Source of the DNA: JAJRXR01 sp041987545
Lineage (GTDB): Bacteria; Planctomycetota; Phycisphaerae; Phycisphaerales; UBA1924
DNA: 64,000 nucleotides
Reading direction: 5' to 3'
Assembly: GCA_041987545.1 (NCBI GenBank)
Contig: JBHIWH010000004.1
Coordinates: 62,001-126,000 of the forward strand
Positions 28,703 to 37,669 of the stretch are shown piece by piece. Below the pieces are notes generated by a model. The model searched no databases and was not told the origin of the DNA. It saw nothing but the letters and a program-made list of their open reading frames with translations. Position numbers and translations under genes: made by a program. How positions within the stretch are numbered: position 1 is the stretch's first letter; every line of letters starts with the position of its first letter.

Positions 28703-30526
28703 ATGCCCGACCCTCAGATCCGCAACTTCTCGATCATCGCCCACATCGACCACGGCAAGTCCACCCTGGCCGACCGGCTGATGCAGGCGACCAAGGCCGT
28801 CTCCGACCGCGAGGCCAAGGCCCAGCTCCTGGACTCGATGGACCTGGAGCGCGAACGGGGCATCACGATCAAGGCCTCGGCCGTCACCGTGCCCCACGAG
28901 CACAACGGCCAGACCTACATGCTCAACTTCATCGACACGCCCGGGCACGTGGACTTCTCCTACGAGGTCAGCCGCGCCCTCAAGGCCTGCGAGGGCGCCC
29001 TGCTCATCGTGGACTCGTCGCAGGGCGTCGAGGCCCAGACCGTCGTCAACGCCTACCTCGCCATCGAGCAGGACCTGGAGATCATCCCCGTCCTCAACAA
29101 GATCGACCTGCCGGCGTCCAGGCCCGACGAGATCGCGATGGAGGTCGAGCAGGCCCTGGGCCTCCCGGCCGAGGACTGCCTGAGCGTCTCGGCCAAGACC
29201 GGGCAGGGGATCCCCGAGCTGCTGTCCGCGATCTGCGACAAGCTGCCGGCGCCCCGCAAGCCCGTGACCGACAAGACCCGGGCGCTCATCTTCGACGCCG
29301 TCTACGACGACTACCGGGGCGTCATCGTCTACGTCCGCGTGTTCGACGGGACACTCAAGGTCGGCGAGAAGATCCGCATGATGGGCATGGGCCGCACCTG
29401 GCAGGTCACCGAGCTGGGCAAGTACACGCCCAAGCAGACCAAGGTGAACACACTCGGCCCGGGCGAGACCGGATACCTCGTCGCCGCCATCAAGACCCTC
29501 GGCGACGTCCGCGTCGGCGACACCATCACCCGCGACCTCGACCCCGCCGCCGAGCCGCTGAGCGGCTACGAGCCCCCCCGCCAGATGGTCTTCTGCGACT
29601 TCTACCCCGCGACCTCCGACGACGGCAAGCCGCCGGACTTCGAGGAGATGCGGGACGCGATGGACCGCCTCGCGCTCAACGACAGCAGCTTCACGTACCA
29701 GGCCGTCCACTCCGACGCCCTGGGCTTCGGCTTCCGCTGCGGCTTCCTGGGCCTGCTGCACATGGACATCGTCCAGGAACGCCTGGAGCGCGAGGGCGGG
29801 CTGACCGTCGTCCAGACCGCGCCGACGGTCTCGTACCAAGTCCTCCGCCGCACCAAGGGCGGCGAGGAGGAACTCATCGAGGTCCACAACCCGGGCGAGC
29901 TGCCCGACCCCGGCACGATCATCGACATCCGCGAGCCCATGTGCCGCGTCGAGATCATGGCGCCCAACGACAACATCGGCGACGTCATGAAGCTGGCCCT
30001 CGACCGCCGCGGCACGTACAAGTCGCAGACCCACATCTCCGCCACCCGCCAGATGCTCACCTTCGAGATCCCACTGGCAGAGCTGATCTACGACTTCTAC
30101 GACAAGCTCAAGGGCCTCACCTCCGGCTACGGCACGATGGACTACGAGATCTCCGGCTACCACAAGGATCGCCTGGTCAAGATCGACATCCTGATCAACG
30201 GCGACCCGGTCGAGGCCCTCGCACTCATCGCCCACCGCGACAAGGCCGAGATGCGCGGCCGCCAGCTGCTGGGCAGGCTCCGCAAGGTGATCGACCGCCA
30301 CAACTTCGAGATCCCCCTCCAGGCCGCGATCGGGGGCAAGATCATCGCGCGGGAAACTATTAAGGCCTTCCGCAAGGACGTGACCGCCAAGTGCTACGGC
30401 GGCGACGTCACCCGCAAGCGGAAACTGCTCGAGAAGCAGAAGAAGGGCAAAGAGAAGATGAAGTCCATCGGCTCGGTCAACATCCCCCAGAAGGCGTTTA
30501 TGGCGGTGCTGGATACGGGGGAGTAG
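28703..30526 (+). CDS. lepA: Elongation factor 4 (LepA GTPase)
   Basis: 607 residues, close to the family norm of about 600. A ribosome-bound translational GTPase implicated in back-translocation or initiation. G motifs are AHIDHGKST (G1), RGITI (G2), DTPGHVDF (G3), NKIDLP (G4) and SAKTG (G5). The LepA-specific C-terminal domain ends with K-R-K-L-L-E-K-Q-K-K-G-K-E-K-M-K and GSVNIPQKAFMAVL. A dependable housekeeping call. Confidence 0.98.
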   Translation: MPDPQIRNFSIIAHIDHGKSTLADRLMQATKAVSDREAKAQLLDSMDLERERGITIKASAVTVPHEHNGQTYMLNFIDTPGHVDFSYEVSRALKACEGALLIVDSSQGVEAQTVVNAYLAIEQDLEIIPVLNKIDLPASRPDEIAMEVEQALGLPAEDCLSVSAKTGQGIPELLSAICDKLPAPRKPVTDKTRALIFDAVYDDYRGVIVYVRVFDGTLKVGEKIRMMGMGRTWQVTELGKYTPKQTKVNTLGPGETGYLVAAIKTLGDVRVGDTITRDLDPAAEPLSGYEPPRQMVFCDFYPATSDDGKPPDFEEMRDAMDRLALNDSSFTYQAVHSDALGFGFRCGFLGLLHMDIVQERLEREGGLTVVQTAPTVSYQVLRRTKGGEEELIEVHNPGELPDPGTIIDIREPMCRVEIMAPNDNIGDVMKLALDRRGTYKSQTHISATRQMLTFEIPLAELIYDFYDKLKGLTSGYGTMDYEISGYHKDRLVKIDILINGDPVEALALIAHRDKAEMRGRQLLGRLRKVIDRHNFEIPLQAAIGGKIIARETIKAFRKDVTAKCYGGDVTRKRKLLEKQKKGKEKMKSIGSVNIPQKAFMAVLDTGE

Positions 30527-30556
30527 TCGGCGCCTGCCGATTGCGGGGAACATGCG

Positions 30557-31324
30557 GTGATCTTCTGGGGACGACGGACCACCAAGCGACGCCTCGGCCG
30601 AGTCGCGCTCTTCTGCCCGATCCGGCGCGGCGTGTCGGCCTTCGAGGCCTGGCGGTTCAGCCGCGTCTTCCATATCTGGTGGGCCCCGCTCGGCGAGGGC
30701 TCGCCGGTGTTTCATGAGTTCAGGAGTGAGGACAGCGATCTCGTGTACCTGGCCGGCCCGAGGCTGATGCTGGACGTGTCGCCCGTGCACGCGGCGGCGT
30801 CGCTCGAGGAGCTGGTCTCGCAGACGAACCCCGAGTGCGTCGAGCACGAGGCGGAGTTGCTGGAGCAAGATCGCCAAGCCGAGAGCGACGAAGCCGGCTC
30901 AGAGCTCCGCGTTGCGTGCATCGCGGAGCGGTTCCGCGCGCTGGAGTACATGTACAAGGCACGCGGCGCCTCGGGTCACTCGGAGAGCATCAGCGCGGTG
31001 CTCGCACTCGTGACCATTGCCACAACCGCGGTGGGCGTCGTCGCGTTGTACTCGTCCTTCTCGTGGTGGGTCTGGCTCGCCCTCACCAGCGCCGCCCTCT
31101 GGCCGATCCTGATCTACCGTGCCGTCGTATCCACGAAGAAGTCCGGGTGGCAGAGCGTCGAGCCCCATCTGCTGCGTTCGCTGGAGGCGCTCCACCCGAC
31201 CGAGGCGGAGCTGCAGAGCGCCCGATCAGTCCTGCGAGCCTCCGGCGCATCGATCGCCGGGGCGATCGACCCCCGGGTGCTCTCCATGAAGCTGGAACTC
31301 GGCATATCGAGTAGCGAGCAATAG
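30557..31324 (+). CDS. Hypothetical two-helix membrane protein
   Basis: 255 residues, not recognised. Two adjacent membrane helices lie near residues 146-184 (AVLALVTIATTAVGVVALYS and WWVWLALTSAALWPILIYR), flanked by charged cytosolic regions. The first 50 residues are Arg/Trp-rich. The start is GTG at 30557, 9 nt behind GGGGAA. It follows lepA by 30 bp without a terminator and so may be cotranscribed. Its base composition is somewhat lower in GC than the neighbours. Confidence 0.6.
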   Translation: MIFWGRRTTKRRLGRVALFCPIRRGVSAFEAWRFSRVFHIWWAPLGEGSPVFHEFRSEDSDLVYLAGPRLMLDVSPVHAAASLEELVSQTNPECVEHEAELLEQDRQAESDEAGSELRVACIAERFRALEYMYKARGASGHSESISAVLALVTIATTAVGVVALYSSFSWWVWLALTSAALWPILIYRAVVSTKKSGWQSVEPHLLRSLEALHPTEAELQSARSVLRASGASIAGAIDPRVLSMKLELGISSSEQ

Positions 31325-31441
31325 CCGGGTGCCGTGGAGACGCCGTCCTCGGCTTCTCCACGCGATCGAGATCGCACGCGCCGCCGCCCAACCACACCAC
31401 GCTCCCACTACACTCCCCCGCCACCCCCTAGGAACCCCCCG

Positions 31442-31858
31442 ATGCCCACCATGAAATCCACCGCCCTCAAGTTCTTCGACACCTGCGAGACCGGCAAGGG
31501 CTGGGACGCCTGCCGCGAGTTCTGCCACGACGGCGCCACCTTCTCCGCCCAGGCCGACGCCCTCGCCGGCGTCGAGACCCTCGAGGCCTACACCGAGTGG
31601 ATGAAGGGCATGTACACCCCCGCCCCGGACGCCCGCTACGAGCTGCTCTCCTTCGCCGTCGACGAGGAGCGCGGCAACGTCACCGGGTGCGGCGTCTTCC
31701 ACGCCACCCACACGGGCGAGGGCGGGCCCGTCCCCCCCACCGGCAAGTCCGTCTCCGCCGAATACGCCTACATCATGAGCTTCGACGGCGGCAAGATCCG
31801 CCACATGACCAAGATCTGGAACGACGGGCACAGCCTCCGCCAGATCGGCTGGGCGTAG
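31442..31858 (+). CDS. NTF2-like/SnoaL family protein
   Basis: 138 residues. A small alpha+beta-barrel protein with the SnoaL pattern: an opening helix (TALKFFDTCETGKGWDACREF), HDGATFSAQADAL, EAYTEWMKGMY and a closing IRHMTKIWNDGHSLRQIGW. Relatives include polyketide cyclases and unassigned stress proteins. The ATG at 31442 is the first with sensible coding after a Pro-rich non-coding stretch, with TAGGAA 11 nt upstream. Confidence 0.85.
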   Translation: MPTMKSTALKFFDTCETGKGWDACREFCHDGATFSAQADALAGVETLEAYTEWMKGMYTPAPDARYELLSFAVDEERGNVTGCGVFHATHTGEGGPVPPTGKSVSAEYAYIMSFDGGKIRHMTKIWNDGHSLRQIGWA

Positions 31859-31889
31859 GCCCCGCGGGCGCGCTCCGACCGCGGGATTC

Positions 31890-32435
31890 TCATCCCACGG
31901 CTTGCGGGCGCGCAGATTCAGGAAAGACTGCCGCCCCCCTCGACGCGTGGCGCAGGATGTAGGCCCGGGCCGCCCGGGCGTGGGCCCGGTCGTTGATCGG
32001 CAGCGCCCGGGAACGCACCGCCCAGACGCCGCCCCTCGCCGCGAGCCCCGCGTCCGAGAGCGCCCGGGCGGAGCGCTTCTTGGCGAGCCCGACGACATGG
32101 CGCGGGTTGTCTTCCGGGAAGCGGGCCAGGATGTGGTAATGCGTCGCGCCGACGGCGAGCGCCGCGACCTTGGCGCCATGAACGCCCAGCGCCTCGGCCA
32201 TCGCGTCGCGAGCGAGGCGTCGGGCTTTGGATATGAGCCTGACGGGATCGCGCTTCGTGAGCGACATTGACCGCTTGTGCTTCCAGTCGTACTCGCCCTC
32301 GGGCGGGGGCGTCTTGTAGTCGCCCTCGACGTGCTCGCGGTGGTGTCGCGTCCTGAAGCCCCGTGGATCCCCGGGCAACCACGCGCCGTACGTCGAACCC
32401 GTGACGTGGTACCAGTGGTCCCAGGCCTCCCCCAT
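31890..32435 (-). CDS. Transposase-like HUH (Y1/RAYT-type) protein
   Basis: 181 residues. H99-Y-H101 (VGATHYHILARFP) is the HUH metal motif and Y159 (ARAYILRHASRG) is the likely nucleophile. N-terminal YHVTGSTYGAWLPGD is typical of the planctomycete branch of IS200/RAYT-like transposases. These enzymes cut single-stranded DNA at hairpins. A perfect 28-bp palindrome lies just upstream (32464-32491), as is usual for REP-associated enzymes. No second end or target duplication was seen, so it is probably a domesticated single copy. Confidence 0.8.
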   Translation of the reverse strand: MGEAWDHWYHVTGSTYGAWLPGDPRGFRTRHHREHVEGDYKTPPPEGEYDWKHKRSMSLTKRDPVRLISKARRLARDAMAEALGVHGAKVAALAVGATHYHILARFPEDNPRHVVGLAKKRSARALSDAGLAARGGVWAVRSRALPINDRAHARAARAYILRHASRGAAVFPESARPQAVG

Positions 32436-32454
32436 GCCATGAGCGTACCGGTTC

Positions 32455-32491
32455 CCAAAGAGAAAGCCCAGGGATTCGAATCCCTGGGCTT
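32455..32491 (-). terminator. 28-bp perfect palindrome with U-rich tail
   Basis: The palindrome spans 32464-32491, centred on ttcgaa, with no mismatch. On the minus strand it is followed by TTTCTCTTT, so it can end transcription of the dockerin-type gene. It also sits directly before the HUH protein and could be its recognition hairpin. Its loop resembles a tRNA T-arm, but no tRNA surrounds it. Confidence 0.75.
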
Positions 32492-32521
32492 CGGAGCAAC
32501 ACACGCAAACGTCGTCGTCCC

Positions 32522-33316
32522 CTACGGGCACCCGCCCGCGAACAGGCCCAAGAACGCGACCACGTCGGAAAAGTCCCACTGTCCGATGGGCTCGGCCAGG
32601 TCCGCCCCCGGCTGCTGGGCGCTGAACGCGTTCAGGAACGCGACGATGTCAGAGAAGTCCAGCTGGCCCAGGGGGTCCGCGAGGTCGGCCCCGTTGCAGC
32701 CCAGGTCGTCCAGGCTGACGATCTGCATCCCGTTCAAGACCGAGCGGATGTCGCCGCCCAGCAGGCCCGAGTGCACGTCGAGGTTGCGGTCCAGCCCGAC
32801 GGTCGCCATCTGGGCCATGTACGTGATGCCGCTCTCGTGCGCGCCGGACCAGGCGCCGCCCACGAGGACCGGGTCCTCGGCGTTCTGATCGATCCGGAGT
32901 CGGCTCTTGAGCAGGTCGTCGTCGGGCGCGAGGCCGTACATGATCACCATGTACTCGCCCGGCTCGATGTTGTCGATGAACAGGCACCCGTCGATGGGGT
33001 CGTTGAAGCTGGTGAAGCAGTCGTCGAGCAGCGCCTCGTCGCCGCCGCTGGTCCCCGGGATGTCGGCCGACTCGACGACGTCGAACCCGATGTTGCGGAT
33101 GGTCACGAGCGTCGCCCCGCCGTCCAGGCCCATCAGGGGCATCGCGACGGCGGTGGGCATGGAGTCGAAGGTATTCCAGAACCCCGCCAGCCCCTCGGCC
33201 GCGTAGCTGGCCGGCGGCGAGGTCTCGGGCGACCCCCACTCGATGTTGAAGGACTGGGCGGCCGCGGGCAGCGAGGCCCCCGCGATGACGATGATCGATG
33301 CGAGTCTGCAGTTCAT
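32522..33316 (-). CDS. Secreted protein with Cys-flanked dockerin-like module
   Basis: 264 residues. A signal peptide ends at PAAAQS (about residue 21). The middle is a beta-rich domain of unknown function with phrases such as DCFTSFNDPIDGCLFIDNIEPGEY split across two disulfide-capable cysteines. The C-terminus is the duplicated module from CNGADLADPLGQLDFSDI to FAGGCP. An AGAGGA site precedes the ATG and a strong promoter lies at 33390. It is followed by a terminator. Probably surface-attached through the tail. Confidence 0.87.
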   Translation of the reverse strand: MNCRLASIIVIAGASLPAAAQSFNIEWGSPETSPPASYAAEGLAGFWNTFDSMPTAVAMPLMGLDGGATLVTIRNIGFDVVESADIPGTSGGDEALLDDCFTSFNDPIDGCLFIDNIEPGEYMVIMYGLAPDDDLLKSRLRIDQNAEDPVLVGGAWSGAHESGITYMAQMATVGLDRNLDVHSGLLGGDIRSVLNGMQIVSLDDLGCNGADLADPLGQLDFSDIVAFLNAFSAQQPGADLAEPIGQWDFSDVVAFLGLFAGGCP

Positions 33317-33389
33317 GGGTGACTGTCCTCTCCGGGGAGACCCAACCCAAAAACGCGTGGGCCGGCACATCGCCGACCCTGTCGGCGCG

Positions 33390-33417
33390 AGTATACCCCC
33401 GGCCACGATCCCTCCAA
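33390..33417 (-). promoter_or_regulatory. Promoter of the dockerin-type gene
   Basis: On the minus strand: TTGGAG (33417-33412), a 16-nt spacer and TATACT (33395-33390). Just downstream a 7-bp hairpin (cgccgac/gtcggcg, 33371-33387) begins the leader. Confidence 0.55.
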
Positions 33418-33467
33418 AGGGCCGCGCTGTCGCCTCGTTACACAGCCCGATCAGGCCGCCCCGGCCC

Positions 33468-34904
33468 CTACGGGCATCCCTCGCCGAAGATCGTCAAGAA
33501 CGCCACGATGTCCGAGAAGTCCCACTGCATCTCCGGCAGCGCCAGATCCGCCTCGGGGGCCTCGGCGCCGAACGCGATCAGGAACGCCGTCACATCGGAG
33601 AAGTCCAACTGGTTAAACGGCAGGTCGAGGTCGGCGGGCGAGCACGGCCCGACACACTCGGCGGAGAAGACGTACGCGGCGCCCGTGTTGAATGCGCCTT
33701 TGTGGTCCACGAAGCCCGACCCGACCACGATATCCGTGCCGTCGATCGACACCGACCAGCCGAACTGGTCAAACTCGTCGGGATCCTCGATCGTGAGCTT
33801 GCCGATCTGGCTCCAAACGCCGCCATCGTGCTCGAACAAATACGCGGCGCCGACATCGTCCACATTGTCGTCAAGCTCGAAGTGGTCCCCCGGGGCGCCG
33901 ACGATCGCGAGATCGCCCGAGACGTCGACGGCGTGCCCGAGCCGGTCGTTCTCGAACCGATCGTCCGCGACCAGCTTGTCCTCGAACAACCACATGCCGG
34001 AACCGGCGTCGAAGCGGTAGACGTAGGCGGCGCCGGCGTCGGGGTTGAGATTGTCGATGTCGTCGCCCGGGGCGCCGATAATGGCCACATCGCCGTCGAT
34101 CGCGATCGAGAACCCGAACTGCTGAGACGCCGGGGCGTCCGGCGGCACGAGTTTCTGCGTCTCGGGCCACACCGAGTCATTGTCGGAGTAGACGTAGACG
34201 GCGCCCACGATCGGGTCTGCCGCGATATTGGCCGAGCCGGCCATCGCGACGCCGTCGCCGATCGCGACCGCGGCCCCGAACTGGTCGTTCGCGGAGGCGT
34301 CGAGCGCGAACCGCTTGGCCTGCTCGAGCCAGACGCCCTCGATGTTCCGGAAGATGTACGCCGCGCCGGCGTTGCCGAGGGGCCCGATGTTCACACCCCG
34401 CGCGCCGACGATGATCGTGTCGCCATGAATATCCGCGTCGTACCCGAAGTTGTCGTTCGGGACCATGTCGGACGCGGTCAGCTTCTGGGCGAACGCGTAC
34501 TCGGAGAACTCGTCTCGGACGAAGACGTACGCGGCGCCCTCACCGTTGATGTCCGCATCGTGCCCCCACGCGCCCGCGACGGCGACGCCCGAGGGCGTGA
34601 GCGCGACGCAGGTGCCGAAGAAGTCCGAGACGCCTCCATCGGGCGCGAACAGTCCATCCACCCTGGACCACACAGCGCCATCGAACGCGAACGCGTCGGC
34701 CGCGCCGGCGCCGCTCGCCACCGTGTCCCGCCCGAACATCCCGACCAGGAAGTGTCCGCCCGAGATCGCGGCCGATTCACCGAAGAAATCGTTCGCCACG
34801 GGCGGGTCGGCCCGGAACACGTCCACGAACTCGCCGCACGAGAGTTGAGCGGACGCGATGCCACAAAGCGATGGCAAGATGCCGCAGGCGATCGTCAGTC
34901 TCAT
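33468..34904 (-). CDS. Seven-bladed FG-GAP protein with dockerin-like tail
   Basis: 478 residues with signal peptide (about 1-19, ...GIASAQ). Seven FG-GAP-type repeats follow, each with an F-G/L-G turn, G-D-x-A/I-I-V-G and A-A-Y-V-F strands (for example NDNFGYDADIHGDTIIVGA), enough for one integrin-alpha-like beta-propeller. The tail runs from CSPADLDLPFNQLDFSDV to FGEGCP, the Cys-flanked dockerin-like module. FG-GAP propellers bind calcium and extracellular ligands. The ATG at 34904 follows GGGGGA. A divergent FG-GAP gene lies at 35482. Confidence 0.9.
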   Translation of the reverse strand: MRLTIACGILPSLCGIASAQLSCGEFVDVFRADPPVANDFFGESAAISGGHFLVGMFGRDTVASGAGAADAFAFDGAVWSRVDGLFAPDGGVSDFFGTCVALTPSGVAVAGAWGHDADINGEGAAYVFVRDEFSEYAFAQKLTASDMVPNDNFGYDADIHGDTIIVGARGVNIGPLGNAGAAYIFRNIEGVWLEQAKRFALDASANDQFGAAVAIGDGVAMAGSANIAADPIVGAVYVYSDNDSVWPETQKLVPPDAPASQQFGFSIAIDGDVAIIGAPGDDIDNLNPDAGAAYVYRFDAGSGMWLFEDKLVADDRFENDRLGHAVDVSGDLAIVGAPGDHFELDDNVDDVGAAYLFEHDGGVWSQIGKLTIEDPDEFDQFGWSVSIDGTDIVVGSGFVDHKGAFNTGAAYVFSAECVGPCSPADLDLPFNQLDFSDVTAFLIAFGAEAPEADLALPEMQWDFSDIVAFLTIFGEGCP

Positions 34905-35481
34905 TGCAGTCCCCCTATCTCGCGCAGTGCACGCGACGAAGCCGCGATCGTACCAGAGACGCTCGCGGCCCCAAAGGGCGGTTTCCGGGGTCGAGCGGGG
35001 CTGCCGGTCCGCCGTCCACCTGCGGCTGACGCACACGGGCGACCGCCCGGTGACCTTCACCCAGGAGCCCGTCCATACCCCGTGGGTGCACTCGATCCGT
35101 TGGTGGCGCGACGGCGATCGCGTGCGGCGCGCGCGGATCCTCATCGAGGAGGGAGGTGACCCGATCGAGCTCTCGTTCGTGGGCCGCGGACGGGGCGTGG
35201 GCCCCCGGCGGCCTTCGCGCACTCCCTAGTCCCAGCTCGTCTCGCGACGTCATCGCAAAGATTCGATCACGCGGTCGGCTTGTGTCGATCTAAAACCCGT
35301 CGGGGTGTCGGCGGGCCCCAGTTGAGTGCTCGCCGCCGAGCGGACGCCTTGTAGACTCGGCATGTCCGGGCCTGGGAACGGGCGCTCCGGGGCGGCTCGG
35401 CCGGACACACTTCGACTCTCGCAGGATCGCGGCGCGTGACGCCGCCGGTTCGGGGCGGACACTGCAAGAAGGAGGAATCGC
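34905..35481. other. 577-bp intergenic region with a possible coding remnant
   Basis: The region separates two divergent FG-GAP genes. On the plus strand about 35050-35229 reads as protein-like sequence (TPWVHSIRWWRDGDR, then ARILIEEGGDPIELSFVG) up to a stop at 35229, without a start or ribosome site, as if a gene fragment. I see no RNA gene or repeat. The last 20 bp hold the AAGGAGG site of the gene at 35482. Confidence 0.35.
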
Positions 35482-37548
35482 ATGAGAACCGGAACGAGAC
35501 TCGTACTGGATCGGCGCCGTATGGCGACGGCGGCGGGCGCGCTCGCGCTCCTCGCATCCACGCACGCCGGGGCCCAGACCACCGTCGTGAACGAGGACTT
35601 CAAGGTCACCTCCTCCGACGCCGCCGCCGGCGATTCGTTCGGCCTCTCCGCGTCGATCGACGGCGACGCCGCGATCATCGGCGCCTCCCGGGACGACGAC
35701 GCCGGCGCCGACTCCGGCTCGGCCTACGTCTTCCGCTTCGACGGCCTGGCCTGGGGCCAGGAGGCCAAGCTCTCCGCCTCAGACGCCGCCGCCGGCGATC
35801 AGTTCGGCCACTCGGTCTCGATCAGCGGGAACACCGCCGTCGTCGGCGCGTACCTCGACGACGACGCCGGCGCCGACTCGGGCGCCGCGTACGTCTTCCA
35901 CTTCGACGGCTCGTCATGGAGCCAGGCCGCCAAGCTCGTCGCCGCGGACGCCGCAGCCGGCGACCGCTTCGGCTGGTCCGTCTCGGCCAGCGGGAACGCC
36001 GTCATCGTCGGCGCCAACAACGACGACGACGCGGGCTCCAGCTCAGGCTCGGCGTACGTCTTCCGCTTCGACGGCGTGAGCTGGGCCCAGGAAGCCAAGC
36101 TCACCGCCTCCGACGCCGCCAGCGCCGACATCTTCGGCGAGTCCGTCTCCATCAGCGGGGACGCGGCCGTCGTCGGCGCGCTGGGCGACGACGACGACGG
36201 CCTCTTCTCGGGCTCGGCATACGTCTTCCGCTTCGACGGCTCGAGCTGGGCGCAGGAGGCCAAGCTCACCGCCAGCGACGCCGGCGCCTTCGATCAGTTC
36301 GGCGTCGCCGTCGGCATCAGCGGGGACGCCGCCATCGTCGGCTCGCTCCTCGACGACGACGGTGGCTCCGACGCGGGCGCCGCGTACGTCTTCCGCTTCG
36401 ACGGCTCCTCCTGGGCCCAGGAGGCCAAGCTGATCGCCTCCGACGCCGCCTCCAGCGACCGCTTCGGCGCGGCGGTCTCGATCTGCGGCTCCGTCGCCGC
36501 CGTCGGCGCCGAGTTCGACGACGACGCCGGCACCAACTCCGGCTCGGCGTACATCTTCCGGTACGACGGCTCGGCATGGGCCGAGGACGTCAAGCTCGTC
36601 GCCTCCGACGGCGCCCTGGGCGACGTCGCGGGCGTCGCCGTCGCCGCCTGCCAGACCGCCGTCATCGGCGCCTCGGGCGACGACGATAACGGCTCCGGTT
36701 CCGGCTCCGCCTACTTCTACAGCCTCGTCTCCGACTCCGACGGCGACGGCCTCTCCGACGCCGATGAGACCGGGATCTACGGCACCAACCCGCTCCTCGC
36801 CGACACCGACGGCGACGGGCTGGACGACGGCGACGAGATCGCCCTCCAGGCCTTCGCCGGCTGCCCCGACCCGACCCTCTTCGACAGCGACGGCGACGGG
36901 CTGGGCGACGGGTTCGAGCTCACGTTCTTCCCGGCGCTCGACCCCTGCGACGCCGACGCCGACGCCGACGGCCTGGCCGACGGCGCCGAACTCTCCGCGG
37001 GCAGCGACCCCTTCAACCCCGACACCGACGGCGACGGCCTGCTCGACGGCACCGAGTACGACCTCGCCCTCGCTTCCGGCTCCGGATGCCCGGACCTGCT
37101 CGTCGCCGACTCCGACGGCGACACGCTCAGCGACGGCGACGAGGTCACCCTGGGCACGAGCCCCTGCAACGCCGACACCGACGGCGACGGCGCGGACGAC
37201 GCCATCGATCCCACGCCGACCGACCCCGGCACGAGCAGCGGGTTCGTCGAGGACTGGGTGCGGATGCTCAGCGACGAGGTGAGCATGTTCGACCTGGATC
37301 TTATCCGGGCGCCCAACAACAACGCCGCCAGGGCCCGTCGCAACGCCATGAGGATCAAGCTCTGCTGGGCCGCCACACGGATCGCCTGGTGCCACCCCCA
37401 GGGCGCGATCAACTCGCTGGAGCGGCTGCTCGACAGGCTCGACGGCGAGCCCGGGCCCCGCGACTGGATGGAGCCCTCGCCCGAGCGTGACCAGCTCGTG
37501 GCCGACATCGAGCTGGCGATCGCCTGGCTCGAGTACGAGTTGCCATAA
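35482..37548 (+). CDS. Large secreted FG-GAP propeller with thrombospondin type 3 calcium repeats
   Basis: 688 residues. A long signal region (about 1-31, ending HAGAQ) precedes seven 55-residue repeats (about 41-418), each reading like KLTASDAASADIFGESVS, ISGDAAVVGA and GSAYVFRFDGSSWAQEA. Seven blades complete a propeller. Next come six calcium-binding repeats of D-S/T-D-G-D-G-L-x-D type (about 418-580) and a helical C-terminus (about 590-688) with W and C residues. No sorting tail is seen. Ribosome site AAGGAGG is excellent. A terminator follows. Probably an extracellular adhesin or matrix protein. Confidence 0.9.
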   Translation: MRTGTRLVLDRRRMATAAGALALLASTHAGAQTTVVNEDFKVTSSDAAAGDSFGLSASIDGDAAIIGASRDDDAGADSGSAYVFRFDGLAWGQEAKLSASDAAAGDQFGHSVSISGNTAVVGAYLDDDAGADSGAAYVFHFDGSSWSQAAKLVAADAAAGDRFGWSVSASGNAVIVGANNDDDAGSSSGSAYVFRFDGVSWAQEAKLTASDAASADIFGESVSISGDAAVVGALGDDDDGLFSGSAYVFRFDGSSWAQEAKLTASDAGAFDQFGVAVGISGDAAIVGSLLDDDGGSDAGAAYVFRFDGSSWAQEAKLIASDAASSDRFGAAVSICGSVAAVGAEFDDDAGTNSGSAYIFRYDGSAWAEDVKLVASDGALGDVAGVAVAACQTAVIGASGDDDNGSGSGSAYFYSLVSDSDGDGLSDADETGIYGTNPLLADTDGDGLDDGDEIALQAFAGCPDPTLFDSDGDGLGDGFELTFFPALDPCDADADADGLADGAELSAGSDPFNPDTDGDGLLDGTEYDLALASGSGCPDLLVADSDGDTLSDGDEVTLGTSPCNADTDGDGADDAIDPTPTDPGTSSGFVEDWVRMLSDEVSMFDLDLIRAPNNNAARARRNAMRIKLCWAATRIAWCHPQGAINSLERLLDRLDGEPGPRDWMEPSPERDQLVADIELAIAWLEYELP
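35602..36735 (+). repeat. Seven tandem 165-bp FG-GAP-coding repeats
   Basis: Six units of 165 bp and a shorter seventh encode the propeller blades of the 688-residue protein. The DNA is similar between units (recurring gcgtacgtcttccgcttcga), which suggests recent expansion or gene conversion. Confidence 0.85.
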
Positions 37549-37582
37549 GGCGATTCGCCCGACCGATCAGGCGCAATAAAAC

Positions 37583-37618
37583 AGCGGGCGCATCGCCAGA
37601 TGCGCCCGCTTTTCTATT
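37583..37618 (+). terminator. Intrinsic terminator of the FG-GAP gene
   Basis: A 12-bp stem (37583-37594 with 37599-37610) with a 4-nt loop is followed by ttttctatt. Confidence 0.9.
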
Positions 37619-37669
37619 GGCGACTCAAGGGGCCCGCCGTCGGGGGGCCTGCCGCGCGCGCCCCGGCTC

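Noticed and set aside
32464..32491. tRNA T-arm-like sequence (ggattcgaatcc)
   Set aside because: No acceptor, D-arm or anticodon arm is found around it; it is the centre of a symmetrical palindrome with a U-tail.
35602..36735. Regularly spaced repeats resembling a CRISPR array
   Set aside because: The 165-bp units encode in-frame FG-GAP blades with no short conserved repeat and unique spacers; no cas genes are nearby.
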